This document shows positions 9,886 through 22,157 of a stretch of DNA of 64,000 nt, one piece after another; position 1 is the stretch's first letter; every line of letters starts with the position of its first letter. Made by a program: the position numbers and the translations under genes. This DNA is from Letharia columbiana (lineage: Eukaryota > Ascomycota > Lecanoromycetes > Lecanorales > Parmeliaceae): the NCBI RefSeq assembly GCF_014066305.1, contig NW_023501049.1:395001-459000 (forward strand), written 5' to 3'. The notes under the pieces are model-generated. The model did not search any database. It was not told the DNA's origin and worked only from the letters and a program-made list of their open reading frames with translations.

Positions 9886-11751
9886 AATAATAATATATTA
9901 ATATATTTAATTTTATACTTTTTAATAATTATAGTATAATTAATAATTAAAATATTAATTTTCTTTACTTTTTTAATTAATTTCTTCTTAAATATAAATA
10001 TATTTATTCGCTATTACGATCTCTTAATATTTTTATTTTAATTAAGCTTATTTTTTATTTTTTATTTTAATTAAGAGTTTAATCGTTATTTAATTAATCT
10101 ATATTAAGACTCTTTAATATCGCTATTATTATTAATATTTAATATTTATTATAATAAATTATTAGACTTAATCTCTTCTACTTTAATTATTATAAAAAGA
10201 TAAATTAATAAATATATATAAAAGAATTAAAGGATTTATATGAATATTTATAAATATTAAGCTATTCTTAATTTTAATTAAAGTTTATTTTATTAAAAAG
10301 TGCGTTAATTCTAATAAATATCGATATTAGAAATAAAGAGAATATATATTACGCGCTATTTTAAATATATTATTATAGAGTTTAATTTAAAGAATAATTA
10401 TTTCTATAAAGATAGTAAGACTTAAAGATAAGAAAGTAAGAATAAAATATATAAAAATTTTAATAAATTATAATAGTTTAATATTAATTAAATTAGATAA
10501 AGATAATTACTTACTAACTCGCTCTTTTAAATCTTTTATCTTTTAATCTATATAAATTATAATAATAATTATAATTATTATAAAAGTAGCTAAGATTATA
10601 TTAGATAATAGCGCTTAATAAACATAATTCGTTTAAATTTAAATCTTTAAAATTAAAGAGAAAGCGTTTTATTAATATTTAATTTAAGTTAGATAATATA
10701 AAGTAATTTAAAAATTTAATATACGCGATAGATATCTAAGCTTTTCTTCTCTTCTTCTTTCTCTTTAAAACTTTCTTTTTTATATTAACTCTTCTTATTA
10801 TTAAACTATCTTCTTTATATATTAAACTTCTATTTAAATAATTTAATATTATTATAATAATATTAAAAGTATAACGTAGTTATTAAGTTATATATTTATT
10901 TTTTATTTTTTAATAACTTTAAACTAATATATAGATAGATTACGCGAAGAGCTTAACTTATATATACTTAATCTATTATTAATAGCTTTTTAAAAAAGCT
11001 AATACTATTCTAGAGTATTAGATATAGCATTAAAATAAAGAGTTTATTAAATATTATTATCGCTTTAATCGCTATCGTTATCGCTTTAATAGATATTATC
11101 TTCTACTTTAATAGATATTACTTCTTATTTTAATAGTATTAAAACGTTAATAAAAACTAGATAATATATTTTTTTAATTATTATTATATTTATTATATAT
11201 AATTAACGCGAGCTATAGCTTAAGCTTTACGCGAGATTTATTATTATTAAAAATTAATTAATCTTATAATTTCGAAGCTTCTCTTTTAGCGCTTAGTTCG
11301 TTAAATTATACTTAATTAAAATTTATTAAAGCGTTATTATATTTAAAGATTTATTTTTAAAGTATTATATAAGATAATAGAAGTCTTTTTAATTTATTAA
11401 TTTAAGAGTAAATTTTTTATTATTACGCTTTATAATTAGCTCTAATAATCTCTATTTAAATAAATATCTTATCTTTATATAATATATAAAAAGCGAGTTA
11501 TATTATAGAAAAAGAATTTAAATCTCGCGATAATCTTAATTAAATCGTTTAAATTAAAGAGAAGAATATATTTATATTTAGTTATTAAATTAGTTAATTA
11601 TTATAGATATAATTATAAGATATAATTATATATTATTAATTATCTTAATAATTATAAGAAATATAAGAGAAATAAAATTATATAATTAAGTACTTATAAA
11701 CTTTTCTCTTTTAAGTATTTATTTTAATTTAAAACTTAATCGCTATCTAAT
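9886..11751. other. Sequence between the ~690-base direct repeats
   Basis: AT-rich, RIP-mutated, no open frame and no recognisable reverse transcriptase, integrase or transposase motif. If the flanking repeats are LTRs this would be the internal part of a ~3.2 kb, probably non-autonomous, element. Confidence 0.4.
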
Positions 11752-12445
11752 CAAAAAAATAATAAAATATAAAAGATATATAAAAGTATATTTAATAATT
11801 TTAAAATAGATTAACGATATTTATAATAATAATTAGAATTAAGAATTAGATATATTTAAATAAGAGATAGCTTCGCGTTATTTATATAATAATAAAAATA
11901 ATAATTAAAATTAAAATATTAATCTAGATAGCGTAGCTTTTATAGTAAATTTTTTATTACTATATATTAAATTAATTATATATTAATAAAGATTTATAAT
12001 TTTATCTTCTAGATATAATTATATTTAATATTTTAAGATTTTTATAATAGCTTAATATTAATTAGTTAATATATTAATATTATTATATTTAAGCTATAAT
12101 AAAGTTTATTATTAAATTTTATATTACACTTTTAAATAATTTAAAAAATAAAGTTTATTTAATTATTAGCGCGTATAATAAAATTATTTTTAATATTTAT
12201 ATCTTATTTAGCTTTAATATTATCTATACTCTTATAATTTAAATTTTTATCTTTATTTATATATATAATAATTTCGCGTAAAAAGTAAAATTCTAGACTT
12301 TCTCTAAATTACGCTCGCGTATATTTTTTTTATATAATATTATTAAAATATAAATCTACTTATTAAAATTATAATTAGATTTAGAAATTACTTATTACTT
12401 ATCTATTATATTTTATCTAATCTACTTAAAAGTTTACTTCTATTT
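11752..12445 (+). repeat. ~690-base direct repeat, copy 2 (possible LTR)
   Basis: Partner of 9197-9885. It is slightly more eroded: several CG sites kept in the first copy are lost, and G/C positions are replaced by A/T. Boundaries were judged by eye. Confidence 0.65.
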
Positions 12446-12839
12446 TCTTATTAAGTCTATTAATTAAGATTAAAATTTATATTTTATTTTTATATAAATA
12501 TCTAATCGCGTATTAAATAATATCTTATTATTTAAGAATTTTAAATATAATCTAGCTAAGAAAGAATCTATTATATAAAAATTATAAATTATAATATTAT
12601 TTTATAGCGATGGAATTCTATTATCTTTTTAATTATTATTATTTAAAGATAATTATAATAGCGAAAATACTTATATTTTTATTTTTAATCTAGAATTATT
12701 ATATAATTAATTTATTAAGATTTTAGATTTAGATAATTTATACTTTTATAGAAATACTTAAATCGCTTAATATATTGTAATTTTTATATATTAATTTAAT
12801 ATTAATGCTTAAAGTCTCTTATATCTCTTCGCTTTTATC

Positions 12840-13022
12840 CGATTTTAATAACCTTACGATTTTACTTACTTATATTATAACTTAATTAAACTTAGCGTGC
12901 TAAGGTCTTTCAACCTTTCTATCTTACTATAAAGTCTATATACTTATAATAATTCTATATAGATAGTATTCTCTTTATACTATAATATAGAGTTATTATA
13001 TATATTATTAAGTTTCTAATAT
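12840..13022 (+). repeat. 5' LTR of Gypsy element 1
   Basis: This stretch (landmarks CGATTTTAATAACCTTACGA, CTTAGCGTGCTAAGG, TTTCTATCTTACTATAAAG, ATAGATAGTATTCTCTTTAT) is repeated at 19224-19380 and continues at 19971-19995. Differences are mostly C/T and G/A transitions. Length about 183 bases. The CTTAGCGTGCTAAGG palindrome sits in the middle of both LTRs. The true first base is uncertain because the expected TG terminus would be erased by RIP. Confidence 0.75.
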
Positions 13023-13499
13023 AATACTATCTATCTTTCTTCTAAAGCGATAGCGATTTATTTACTAGTTATACTAAACGTATAGCTAAAAAGAAAGTAT
13101 ATTATTAAGAAGTTAATAGTCACAGCTAAAGGAGCTTACTACTCGAAAGATTATTTAAAAGAAAGTCTTTTACTTATATAAAGGCTAATCTAGCTAGATT
13201 AAATAAGAATCTAAAGAAAATAAATATCTTTAGTATATTAAAAGAAATAGAACTCTTCTTTATACTCTTACTAATTTAATACTAGCTATAAACCCCTTAA
13301 CTTTAAATCTAGATAATATTTAAAGTTAAATCGTTATAGATAAATTATAGATATATTATTATTTAGAAGAACTTAAGAACTTCGATAAGAAGATTCTAAA
13401 TATTAGTAAAGCTAGATTATTCGCACAATATAAGAGAAAGCGTTCTATCTTTAGAAGATATATTATTAAATCTAGTTTAAGTTATATCGAAATATAACT

Positions 13500-14640
13500 T
13501 ATGGATATTATCGAAGAAGAGTTAATTATAATCTTTATCTTTATCTTTAACTCGTAGAACTTTATAAAAAGCGCTATCGAAACTTCTAATATTTAATATA
13601 ATAAATTAAAGATATTAATAGAAAGCTTTCGAACTACTAGTCGTAATATTAAGATATTTTAATAATAAAATAAAGAATTTAACTATAATATCGCTTAAGC
13701 TAAGATAAAGATATTAATAATTATTATCTAGCTAAGTAATAGTAATAACTAATTATTCTATAAGCGAGAAATTAATAATAGACTTCGAGGTTTACGTAAT
13801 AGATATCGTATTAATATTACGAAACTTATTAAAGAAAATAAGAAACTTAAGTAAGACTTAAGATGTAAAGAGTAATAGCTAAAGAAGTAATAACCTCTTA
13901 TATTAGCTAATTTGAAAAACTTCGATAAGAAAGATATAGAGGTTATATCTATATCTCGTTAGTCGAGTATTCTTGTTAATAAGTATCTATCGAAATTTAT
14001 ACTATATCTCTATTACGAATCGCGTAGAGAGTATAGAATTAAATAAACGATACCTCGACGTCTCGGATTTTTATAATATTAATAATCGAAATAAGTAGAA
14101 TAGCTAACGTTAATATCTTAAAGCGAAGTTTAGATAAAGCGCTATAATCTTCTTTATTAAACTTAAGAAAATCGATTATATACGAGATTATTATAAGTTT
14201 ACTACTTACGACGTTATTAAAATAAGAGTAAATAAAGATACTTTAGATTTATATTAAATTACTTAAGAAATAATTAACGAATTAGATAATATATTCGAAA
14301 TATATAATAAGATTACTAAATTGAATATTAAGATATTTAATTCTAAATTTGATATGGGAGTAATAGATAAGAAGGAATCGTTTAAGGACTTCTACGCACG
14401 ATTCTCTGTAGTTATCGCTCTCTTAGAATTTACTAATATTTATAAGATATTTAATCTAAAACGACTAATCTCCATATGTCTAAGATATCAAATTTTAGAA
14501 TAACCTTTTAATACTTTTCGAGAATTAGTTATTTTCCTATAAGTACTAAATATAGATCTTCGGGCTATTAATAATATATTAGATTTAAAAAGTAAGAAAG
14601 AGATTAATAAAACTAATAAGAATTTTACCCTCTCGAATAA
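13500..14640 (+). pseudogene. gag relic of Gypsy element 1
   Basis: A 60-codon open piece at 14321-14503 contains F-D-M-G followed by E-S-F-K-D-F-Y-A-R-F-S, matching the retrotransposon gag segment in which a capsid helix reads E-S-(F/Y)-x-D-F-x-x-R-F. Further upstream (from the ATG at about 13501) the same strand has gag-like acidic sequence broken by stops. Gag would form the virus-like particle. No intact zinc knuckle could be seen. Confidence 0.65.
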
Positions 14641-15599
14641 TTAGCGTAATACTTTCTTTATTAAAAGAAATAATAATATTATTATCGAAAATTCTTATAT
14701 ATAAGAATATAAATATTTTAAATTATTAGTAAATAGAATTCGAAAAGAAGATAGATATTTTAAGTATCTAAAGATTAAATATCGTTTTAGCGATAATAGT
14801 ACTCTATATAAGAATATAGATCTATTAATAAAAGAATAAGTTAATATAATTCTAAAAGCCGTCGGCGTTAAGGAGAATATCCTCGTCGAACTATTATAAG
14901 AATCGAAAAACTAAATGTCTCTAGTTAAGTCGCCGCTAGGAATCTAAAAGCCTTACGTATAAGAATTAAAGAGTTAGAAATAGAAAGAATACTCGCTTTC
15001 GTCTCTCTATCCGCGTATATTATTATTATCGAAGCCTCTTTATAGAATAAACGCTAATTAGACTTTTATAAGAAAATTATTATATTAATAAAATAGATTA
15101 AGATTAATTATCTCTCAAATATCGAAGCTTTAATATTAAGCTTTATAAATATATCTTTTATTAAAGTAAATAAGCTATTTAAAGTAGTATTAATATAATT
15201 CTATAGATTATAATTAGTCGATAATAAATCTATCTTCGTTTTTAATATTATATATATAGTCTTAATAAAACTCGCCTTAGAAGATTATATAGAAGAACTT
15301 TAATACTTAATTATCTTATTAGAACGATTTAATATTATTCTAGATATACTATAACTAGAATAGTATAACTCTTATATATTCTTTAGATTTAGAATTATTA
15401 TATTTAATTTAGATTACTATATATTTAACTATTTATTATATAGTAAACTCGTTATTATTTAGAGTAATAATAAGTCTTTAAAAAAGAACTTAAATTATAT
15501 AGTAAAGACTATATTTAAAGAAAAGAATATAGTAGAGATCTTCGCCTATATCTTTATTAAGATAATTAAGAAATTAGAGAATTAAGTTATTACTATATA

Positions 15600-17100
15600 G
15601 CTTTAAGACTTCGAATAACTTTTTAACTTTATCGATAAGAAAGCGAAGTTTATTACTAATATCGCCGCTATTACGATAGAAGATTACGAAAAGTTCTTTT
15701 ATAAGCTAAGAAAGAAACCTTCGACTATAGAATAGCTATAGAAATAAGTTTTTATAGTATATTACGAATAGTTAGATATTTAGAATTTTATTAAAATTAA
15801 TAAACTTTCTACTTATCGCTCTATCGACTACGAAATATATCTTAAAAAAAAAGCTATTTTATTATCGAAGAGGGCTTATAGGCTTTCTAGAGACTAGATA
15901 TTAGTTATAAAGAAATATATCGATAAGATATTAGAGAAAGGCTATATTAGATTAAGTACTTCTCTTTACGTAGTACTTATTCTAATTATAAAGAAATCTA
16001 ATAGAAGATTTAAATTATACGTAAACTATAGAGCTCTAAACGTACTTATTATTTCTAATTAAAATACTTTCTTATTAATTAAGAAGACTCTCGCTAAATT
16101 ATACGCGGCGAAGATATATAGTAAATTCGATATTATAGCCGCTTTTAACGAGATTAGAGTAAAAAAGGGTTATAAGAAAAAAATCGTATTTCTTACTCGA
16201 TATAGTCTATTCGAATATATAATAATATCTTTCGAGTTATATAATGCCTCTACTACTTTTTAGATATTTATTAATAATATCTTACGCGAATATCTAAATA
16301 TATTCTATATTATTTATTTAGACGATATTCTTATTTATAGTAATATCGAAGATAAGTATATTTAATACGTAGAAAAGATATTAAAGAAACTTCGATAAGC
16401 TAATCTCTATCTTAATATTAATAAATACGATTTTTATATTATTAGAGTTAAATATCTAGAATTAATTATTATAACGAAAGAAGTAGAAATAAATATAAAG
16501 AAAATTAAAACTATTACTTAATAGAAGAAATTTAGATATATTAAAGATATATAAGTATTTCTAAAATTCGCTAATTTCTATCGAAAGTTTATTACGAGGT
16601 ACTCTAAAATCGCTATATCTCTAACGAATCTCACTTATACTTAATAGAAGAAAGACTTTATCTATTTATAGGCTTAAGAATATCTTAAATAACTCGCTTT
16701 CGAAATGCTTAAGAAAGCTTTTATTACTATCTCTATGCTTACTTACTTTAACTTAAATAAAAAGACTTAACTAGAAATAAACGCGTTTAATTTTATAATT
16801 ATTATTATTTTATTATAAGAAGATAAAGACGAAGTACTTAGATCTATAATATTTCTCTTTAAGAAGATATCTTCTATAGAGTGTAATTACGATATCTATA
16901 ATAAGGAACTTATAATTATAATATAGGTCTTTAAGAAATAATATTCTAAGCTAGCTAATACCTCTATCGAGAACTCTATTAAAGTTATTTTAGACTATAA
17001 GAACTTATAATATTTTATATTTTTTAAATAACTTAACTCTCGCTAAGTAAGATAAGTAGAGTTTCTTTTCGAATTTAACTTTTATATTATTTATCGTCTA
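15600..17100 (+). pseudogene. Reverse transcriptase/RNase H relic of Gypsy element 1
   Basis: On the plus strand there is an eroded but ordered RT: I-x-x-K-Y-I-D-x-I-L-E-K-G-Y-I near 15915, K-S-N-R-R-F-K-L-Y-V-N-Y-R-A-L-N near 15990, K-F-D-I-I-A-A-F-N near 16125, and the catalytic box Y-L-D-D at 16315-16326 followed by I-L-I-Y-S. RNase H-like I-E-C-N-Y-D-I-Y-N-K-E-L follows near 16876. The polymerase box itself is undamaged although the frame is not. Confidence 0.8.
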
Positions 17101-17549
17101 AGAAAATAAAGTATTAAATCTAATAGCCTTACTCGACGAGTAAGAGATTTATTTAAAAACGAGAATAACGATTATATTTATTATCGATATCGTATAATTT
17201 TTAAAGATAATAATCTTAACGAAGGTGTTAAGAATATTATATATCTAGCTATTATACTTCTAAATAATATAAGAAAAAGTATTATCTCTCTAGTTATAAT
17301 ATTATATAAACTTAGCGAATAGAACGATATTAATAGTAAGAAGTCTAATAAAGAATTATTATTAAGGATCTCGATAGAGACTTCTTAAGAGGAGTCCTTA
17401 GAAGAATCGAGAGAAGTCTCTACTATTAATATTTCTAAGTTATTATATTAAATAAGAAACGCTTATAATTACGATAATATCGCTTAAGAAATTATTTAGT
17501 TAAAGGTATCTAAATAGAGGAAGCTATTACTTAAAATAATTAAGAATAA

Positions 17550-18960
17550 TCTTAAGCTGAAATTAAGTGATTATTATCTTTACGACGAGTTATTATACGT
17601 TAATAATAGATTATATATATCGAACGTTCCCGAATTACGAATTAAAATTATTAGAGATATTTACGACTCTCTATTCGAAGGTTACGCTAATAGATTATTA
17701 ATCTATAATAAAGTAAGTAGACTTTACTATTAACTAAGAATAACGGATTTCGTTATCCGCTATATTAAGAGCTATTATATCTATAAAAGATCTAAGACTT
17801 ATAGAGAGGGTAAGTAAGGTTTACTTAAACTTCTTTTTATTCTCGAACGGTATTAATAAGATATTTCTATTGATTTTATTATATTACTATCTATTTATCT
17901 TAGATATAAGCGCTTTTATTAATATATTATAATAATTATAAATAGACTTAATAAGAAGAAGAAATTCGTTCTTTTAGACTTTCTAAAAGTGGAGATAGTA
18001 GTTTAGGCCTTTATCGAATTTATATAGCGAGAGAAAGAATATCTATTTACTATTATCTTCGATCGAGGTACTTAGTTTATAATATATTTCTAAAGAAGAT
18101 TATACGAAAGGATTAGAATTAAATCTAAACTCTTTACTACGTTTTACCTCGAAATTAATAAATAGATAAAGAACGCTAACGCTGTTTTAAAGTAATATCT
18201 TAGAGCTTATATTAATTATAATTAAGATAATTAGGTAAATCTATTATTAATAGTAGAGTTCGAAGCTAACTTCGATAAGAACGTTTTATCGAATATATTA
18301 TTATTTCTTCTTATTAAAGAATATATTTCTCGCTTAAAAATAAAACTTTTAACTTCTTAAGATTAATTCGCTAGTTAAAGAGCGAAAAGAGATATTAAAT
18401 TAGCTAATAAGTTTATTAAAAAGATAGATTTTATAAGAAATTATCTTAGAAGTTAGCTCGAATAATTATAAGCTTTATAGAAAGAATAAGCTAATTGTTA
18501 TCTAACTCTTCGCTACTAGAATTTAAAATCGGAGATATAATTATACTTAATAGAAGAAATATTAAAATCGTATATTCTAGTAAATTACTAGACTATAAGA
18601 ATTTCGAATTGTTTAAAATTACTAAAGCTTTAAATAATTTCGCTTATGAGTTAGAACTCTCGACTTTTATAAACGATATTTATTCTATCTTTTATCTATG
18701 GCTATTATATCTCGATAATAATAATCTACTATTAGAATAGATCGAGCTTTCGCTATTATCTATCGATATTAATAAAAAAGATAAAATCTACGATATTAAA
18801 GAAATAGTTTAATTTAAACTAGATAAATAAAAGAATAATCTCTTAACTAGTAAGAGAGGATATCTAATATATAAAATTAGGTATAGAGGCCCTCAAGAAT
18901 CGAGGAAAACCTATTCTAACAGCTATTTACGGATATAATAGAATATCTAGATCTAATAGT
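17550..18960 (+). pseudogene. Integrase and chromodomain relic of Gypsy element 1
   Basis: Plus-strand pieces include a G-Y-A-N-R-L-type turn near 17670, Q-D-I-S-I-D-F (catalytic-core Asp) near 17853, F-D-R-G-T-Q-F (second Asp) near 18060, and the surviving 81-codon frame 18495-18740 with F-K-I-G-D, N-R-R-N-I, F-K-I-T-K and Y-L-W-L-L, the integrase C-terminal domain. Beyond it (18770-18960) is an eroded chromodomain-like tail. This places the element among chromoviruses, which in fungi tend to target heterochromatin. Confidence 0.75.
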
Positions 18961-19223
18961 AGACTTTTACTATTATTACCCCGAGGCTATTAACTCTTAT
19001 TTATTATTTAAGAGATCTTTAGAATAATCTTTTTTATTAGCGCTATTAATTTATAGTAGCTATATCGACTTATACGAGAAGACTTTAATATCGTAACGAA
19101 ATACTAAGTCAACGCATCTAAGGATATTACTTCGTATACGTCTAGATATACTTTTTATAAGATCGATGTCTACTATATAGTAGTCGTCGCCGAAGCTTTA
19201 AATTAAAGAGAGGGGTAATATTA

Positions 19224-19995
19224 CGATTTTAATAATCTTACGATCTTATTTATTTATATTATAATTTAATTAAGCTTAGCGTGCTAAGGCCTTTCGGCCT
19301 TTCTATCTTACTATAAAGTCTATATTTATAATAATTCTATATAGATAGTATTCTCTTTATACTATAATATAGAGTTATTACATATGCAAATCTGATAAAG
19401 TTTCTAATATAAAATTTGAAATTGCTGATCGCGCGTTTATCGCGGAATTAAAATAATCCGCCGGATTAGTAAATCTGATTAGAATTCGTCTAAATTCCGC
19501 CGGTTTAGTAACTATTCTAATCTTTTCCGTTAGTTCTATTAGTTTAATAGTAATACGTACGAAAAAAGAAAAGTTCTAATAATCGACGTTACGATAATAA
19601 GGTTCTACGGCGATAAGTATTAACGTTAACTTAAATTTAGCTATAAAATTAGACGATTTAATAAAATTAATCGCGTAGATAATACTCTAATATAGCGTAT
19701 AATGATGCGCATATATAATGATGCTTATATTGATGATGATATATATTGATATCATATATATATAGAATAGTACTTAGAGTGTATTAGAGTGCATTACGCA
19801 AAATTTTTAAAGTTACTAAAAATTTTTTTAAAGTTGCTAAACTAGTAGAACTGGCGGAAAAAATTAAATATAGATAAAGTCTACTTAATAGGCTAAATCG
19901 TGCTAAATCGTGCTTATGATACGGACTCGGCGGAAATCGTGCGGAAAGAAACTTTTTAGATTTGTAGATGTATATACACTATTAAGTTTCTAATA
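19224..19995 (+). repeat. 3' LTR of Gypsy element 1, split by a MITE
   Basis: The LTR runs from about 19224 to 19380, is interrupted by a 590-base element, and resumes at 19971 with TATATACACTATTAAGTTTC before ending near 19995. Removing the insert and one TA restores the 5' LTR order with no gained or lost bases around the site. Confidence 0.75.
19381..19970 (-). mobile_element. Short TIR element (family 1), copy C, 590 bp
   Basis: It starts CATATGCAAATCTG and ends TTTTTAGATTTGTAGATG, the family's terminal inverted repeats. Comparison with the uninterrupted 5' LTR shows the insertion site duplicated TA, as for Tc1/mariner-type elements. It is non-coding, and the reverse complement of copy A. 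It retains TG and CA runs such as GATGATGATATATATTGATATC while the LTR around it is nearly devoid of them. Confidence 0.8.
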
Positions 19996-21953
19996 CTTAT
20001 ATTATTAAATATAAATTTATATCTTATTATATTATAATTCTTAAACTATTATCTAATCGATTTTAATAATAATATTTATTCTTTTTTATTCTTAAGCGCC
20101 TATATTATATAGTTTCTAAGAATTATATATTTTATTCTAATAAAAAATATATATAAAAGAGAAAGATAATAAATTTTCTTAGACTTTTATAATTAAAGAT
20201 AATTAATAAATAAGTTTAATATAAGTAAGATTAGTATATAAATAACGAGTCTATTTAAATATAAATTAGAATATTAAAATTAAAATTAATATAGAGAAAA
20301 ATTTATATTAATAAATATTATTTTAGCGATTCTTTTTTAAGAAAATTTTTATAAGTTATATAAGACTTTTATATAATAAAAATAGATATTTTTTTAAGAG
20401 TCTATTATATCTTCGAAAATTTCTAGATATTTAATCTTCTTTCTAGTAAATTCGATTATAATTTATTATACTTATTACTATAATAAGAAGATATTAATAA
20501 ATATTTAATTCTTTTATATTTATATCTTATCTATTAATATTATTTAGAAATCTATATTTTCTAAAAGAAGTTAAAGATTTTTAAATCGCTTAATCTTTTA
20601 ATTAATAATATTTAATTATATATTAATAATTATATCTTTATCTTCTTTCTTTATATCGAGCTACTTATTACGCTTTATATTAATATTCTTAATAAAATCT
20701 AGAATTAAAACTATATCTAATAGATCTAATCGTTTATAAAATTTATTATCTTTAATATAATATATAAAATATTACGCGTAAATATTAGCTATAATATTAA
20801 AAAGATATTAGAATAATTATAATAATAATTAGAATTTATAATAAGTATATTAATTATATATAATACGTTCGATAATTCTCTCTTTTATTTTCTTCTTTTT
20901 CTTAAAAATAATTTTTTAATATTTAAAGAAAGCTAGAAGTTTTTTCTTAGCTATAAATTTCGCTATTATATCCGCATTATTTTATTTTCTTAAAATTACT
21001 CTTAATAGTTTATATATATTTAAACTTATTAAATATTAGCGCGACTTTACTATATTCTTATTTCTAAAATATTTATCTACTATTTTTTCGCATCTTACTA
21101 TTATTTAAGCTCTTAAAATATTCTTATTTCTTTAAAGATAATATAATAAGGCGAATTAAAGCTATTATCTTTATTAATAATATTAGCTTTTATAATATTA
21201 AGAGATAATAGAAAATACGTAAATTTACTTATTTAATTAAATTCTTATTTAAGATAGTTATAATAATAATTTTCGTATAAAAAGCTTATTATAAGATATT
21301 AAAGAATATATTATAAAAAGTATATTAATATTATAATAGAAATAATAAGAAAATTTAAGTAGAATTATATTATTATAGAAGATAATATAATTAAAAAAAG
21401 TATTAGAAAAAACTAGAATATAAGAAAATATAAGAATACGCTAATTAAAAAATAGGCTAATTTACTAGCGCGTTTTCGCGTTTTTTCAAATTCTCATTTA
21501 TAAAGAAATCCGGCGCTAATTTTTAATATTATAAAGTTAAATTTTAATCGAATTTTTTTAAATTTAATAATCTAACTAGAATAGTTAAGGATTATTATTA
21601 ATAATAGATTTTTTCTAGCTTTCACATAATAATAGATATCTATTTTAAGCTTCTAAAAATCTAAATCTAAAAATTCTATAAAATAAATTTATCTTTTTTT
21701 AAATTTTATTTTACGTCTTTAATTTATTATATATATTTTCTCTTTTAAAGAATAATTAAAAAGATAATTAGAATATTAGTTAGATCGCTTACTTTTAAAA
21801 TACTATTTATTTTATACTTATATTTAAAAAGATATAATAATAAATATAAATACTTCTAATAAAGAATCTTTATTAATAAACTCTTAACTAGCTATCTAAT
21901 TTTTTAATAATAAAGAAATATTAAATAAGATAGAAAATTCTAAAAATAGTTAA

Positions 21954-22097
21954 TTAGAAAGTTCTTAAAGTAATTAATTAGAAAGTTTTAAAGATAATTA
22001 GCTAGAAAGTTCTAGAAGTAATTAACTAGAAAGTTCTAGAGATAATTAATTAAAAAGTTCTAAAAGTAATAAATTACGAAGTTTTAGAGGTAATTAA
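21954..22097 (+). repeat. Six tandem 24-base units encoding a degenerate octapeptide
   Basis: Units start at 21954, 21978, 22002, 22026, 22050 and 22074, each close to TTAGAAAGTTCTARARGTAA plus TTAA. Read in frame they give L-E-S-S-R-(S/D)-N followed by a stop codon TAA/TAG that would be Gln (CAA/CAG) before RIP. A period divisible by three suggests the array lay inside a coding region. Confidence 0.7.
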
Positions 22098-22141
22098 TTA
22101 ATAAATTTAGATAGTAATTTACTAGTAAATTTAATTATATT

Positions 22142-22157
22142 AAAAAAAAAAAAAAAA
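22142..22157 (+). repeat. A16 homopolymer
   Basis: Sixteen consecutive A residues shortly after the octapeptide array. It could be a poly(A) tail of a LINE-type insertion, but there is no supporting target duplication, so its origin is open. Confidence 0.6.

Larger units (their letters stand above)
13023..19223 (+). mobile_element. Ty3/Gypsy retrotransposon 1, internal region
   Basis: Flanked by two direct repeats and, next to the 3' LTR, by a polypurine tract (AAAGAGAGGGG at about 19206-19216). Gag, protease/RT/RNase H and integrase relics lie in order on the plus strand, so it was a full-length Gypsy element. All frames are broken, chiefly by TAA and TAG codons where CAA or CAG would be expected, which is the mark of RIP on the coding strand. 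Confidence 0.8.
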
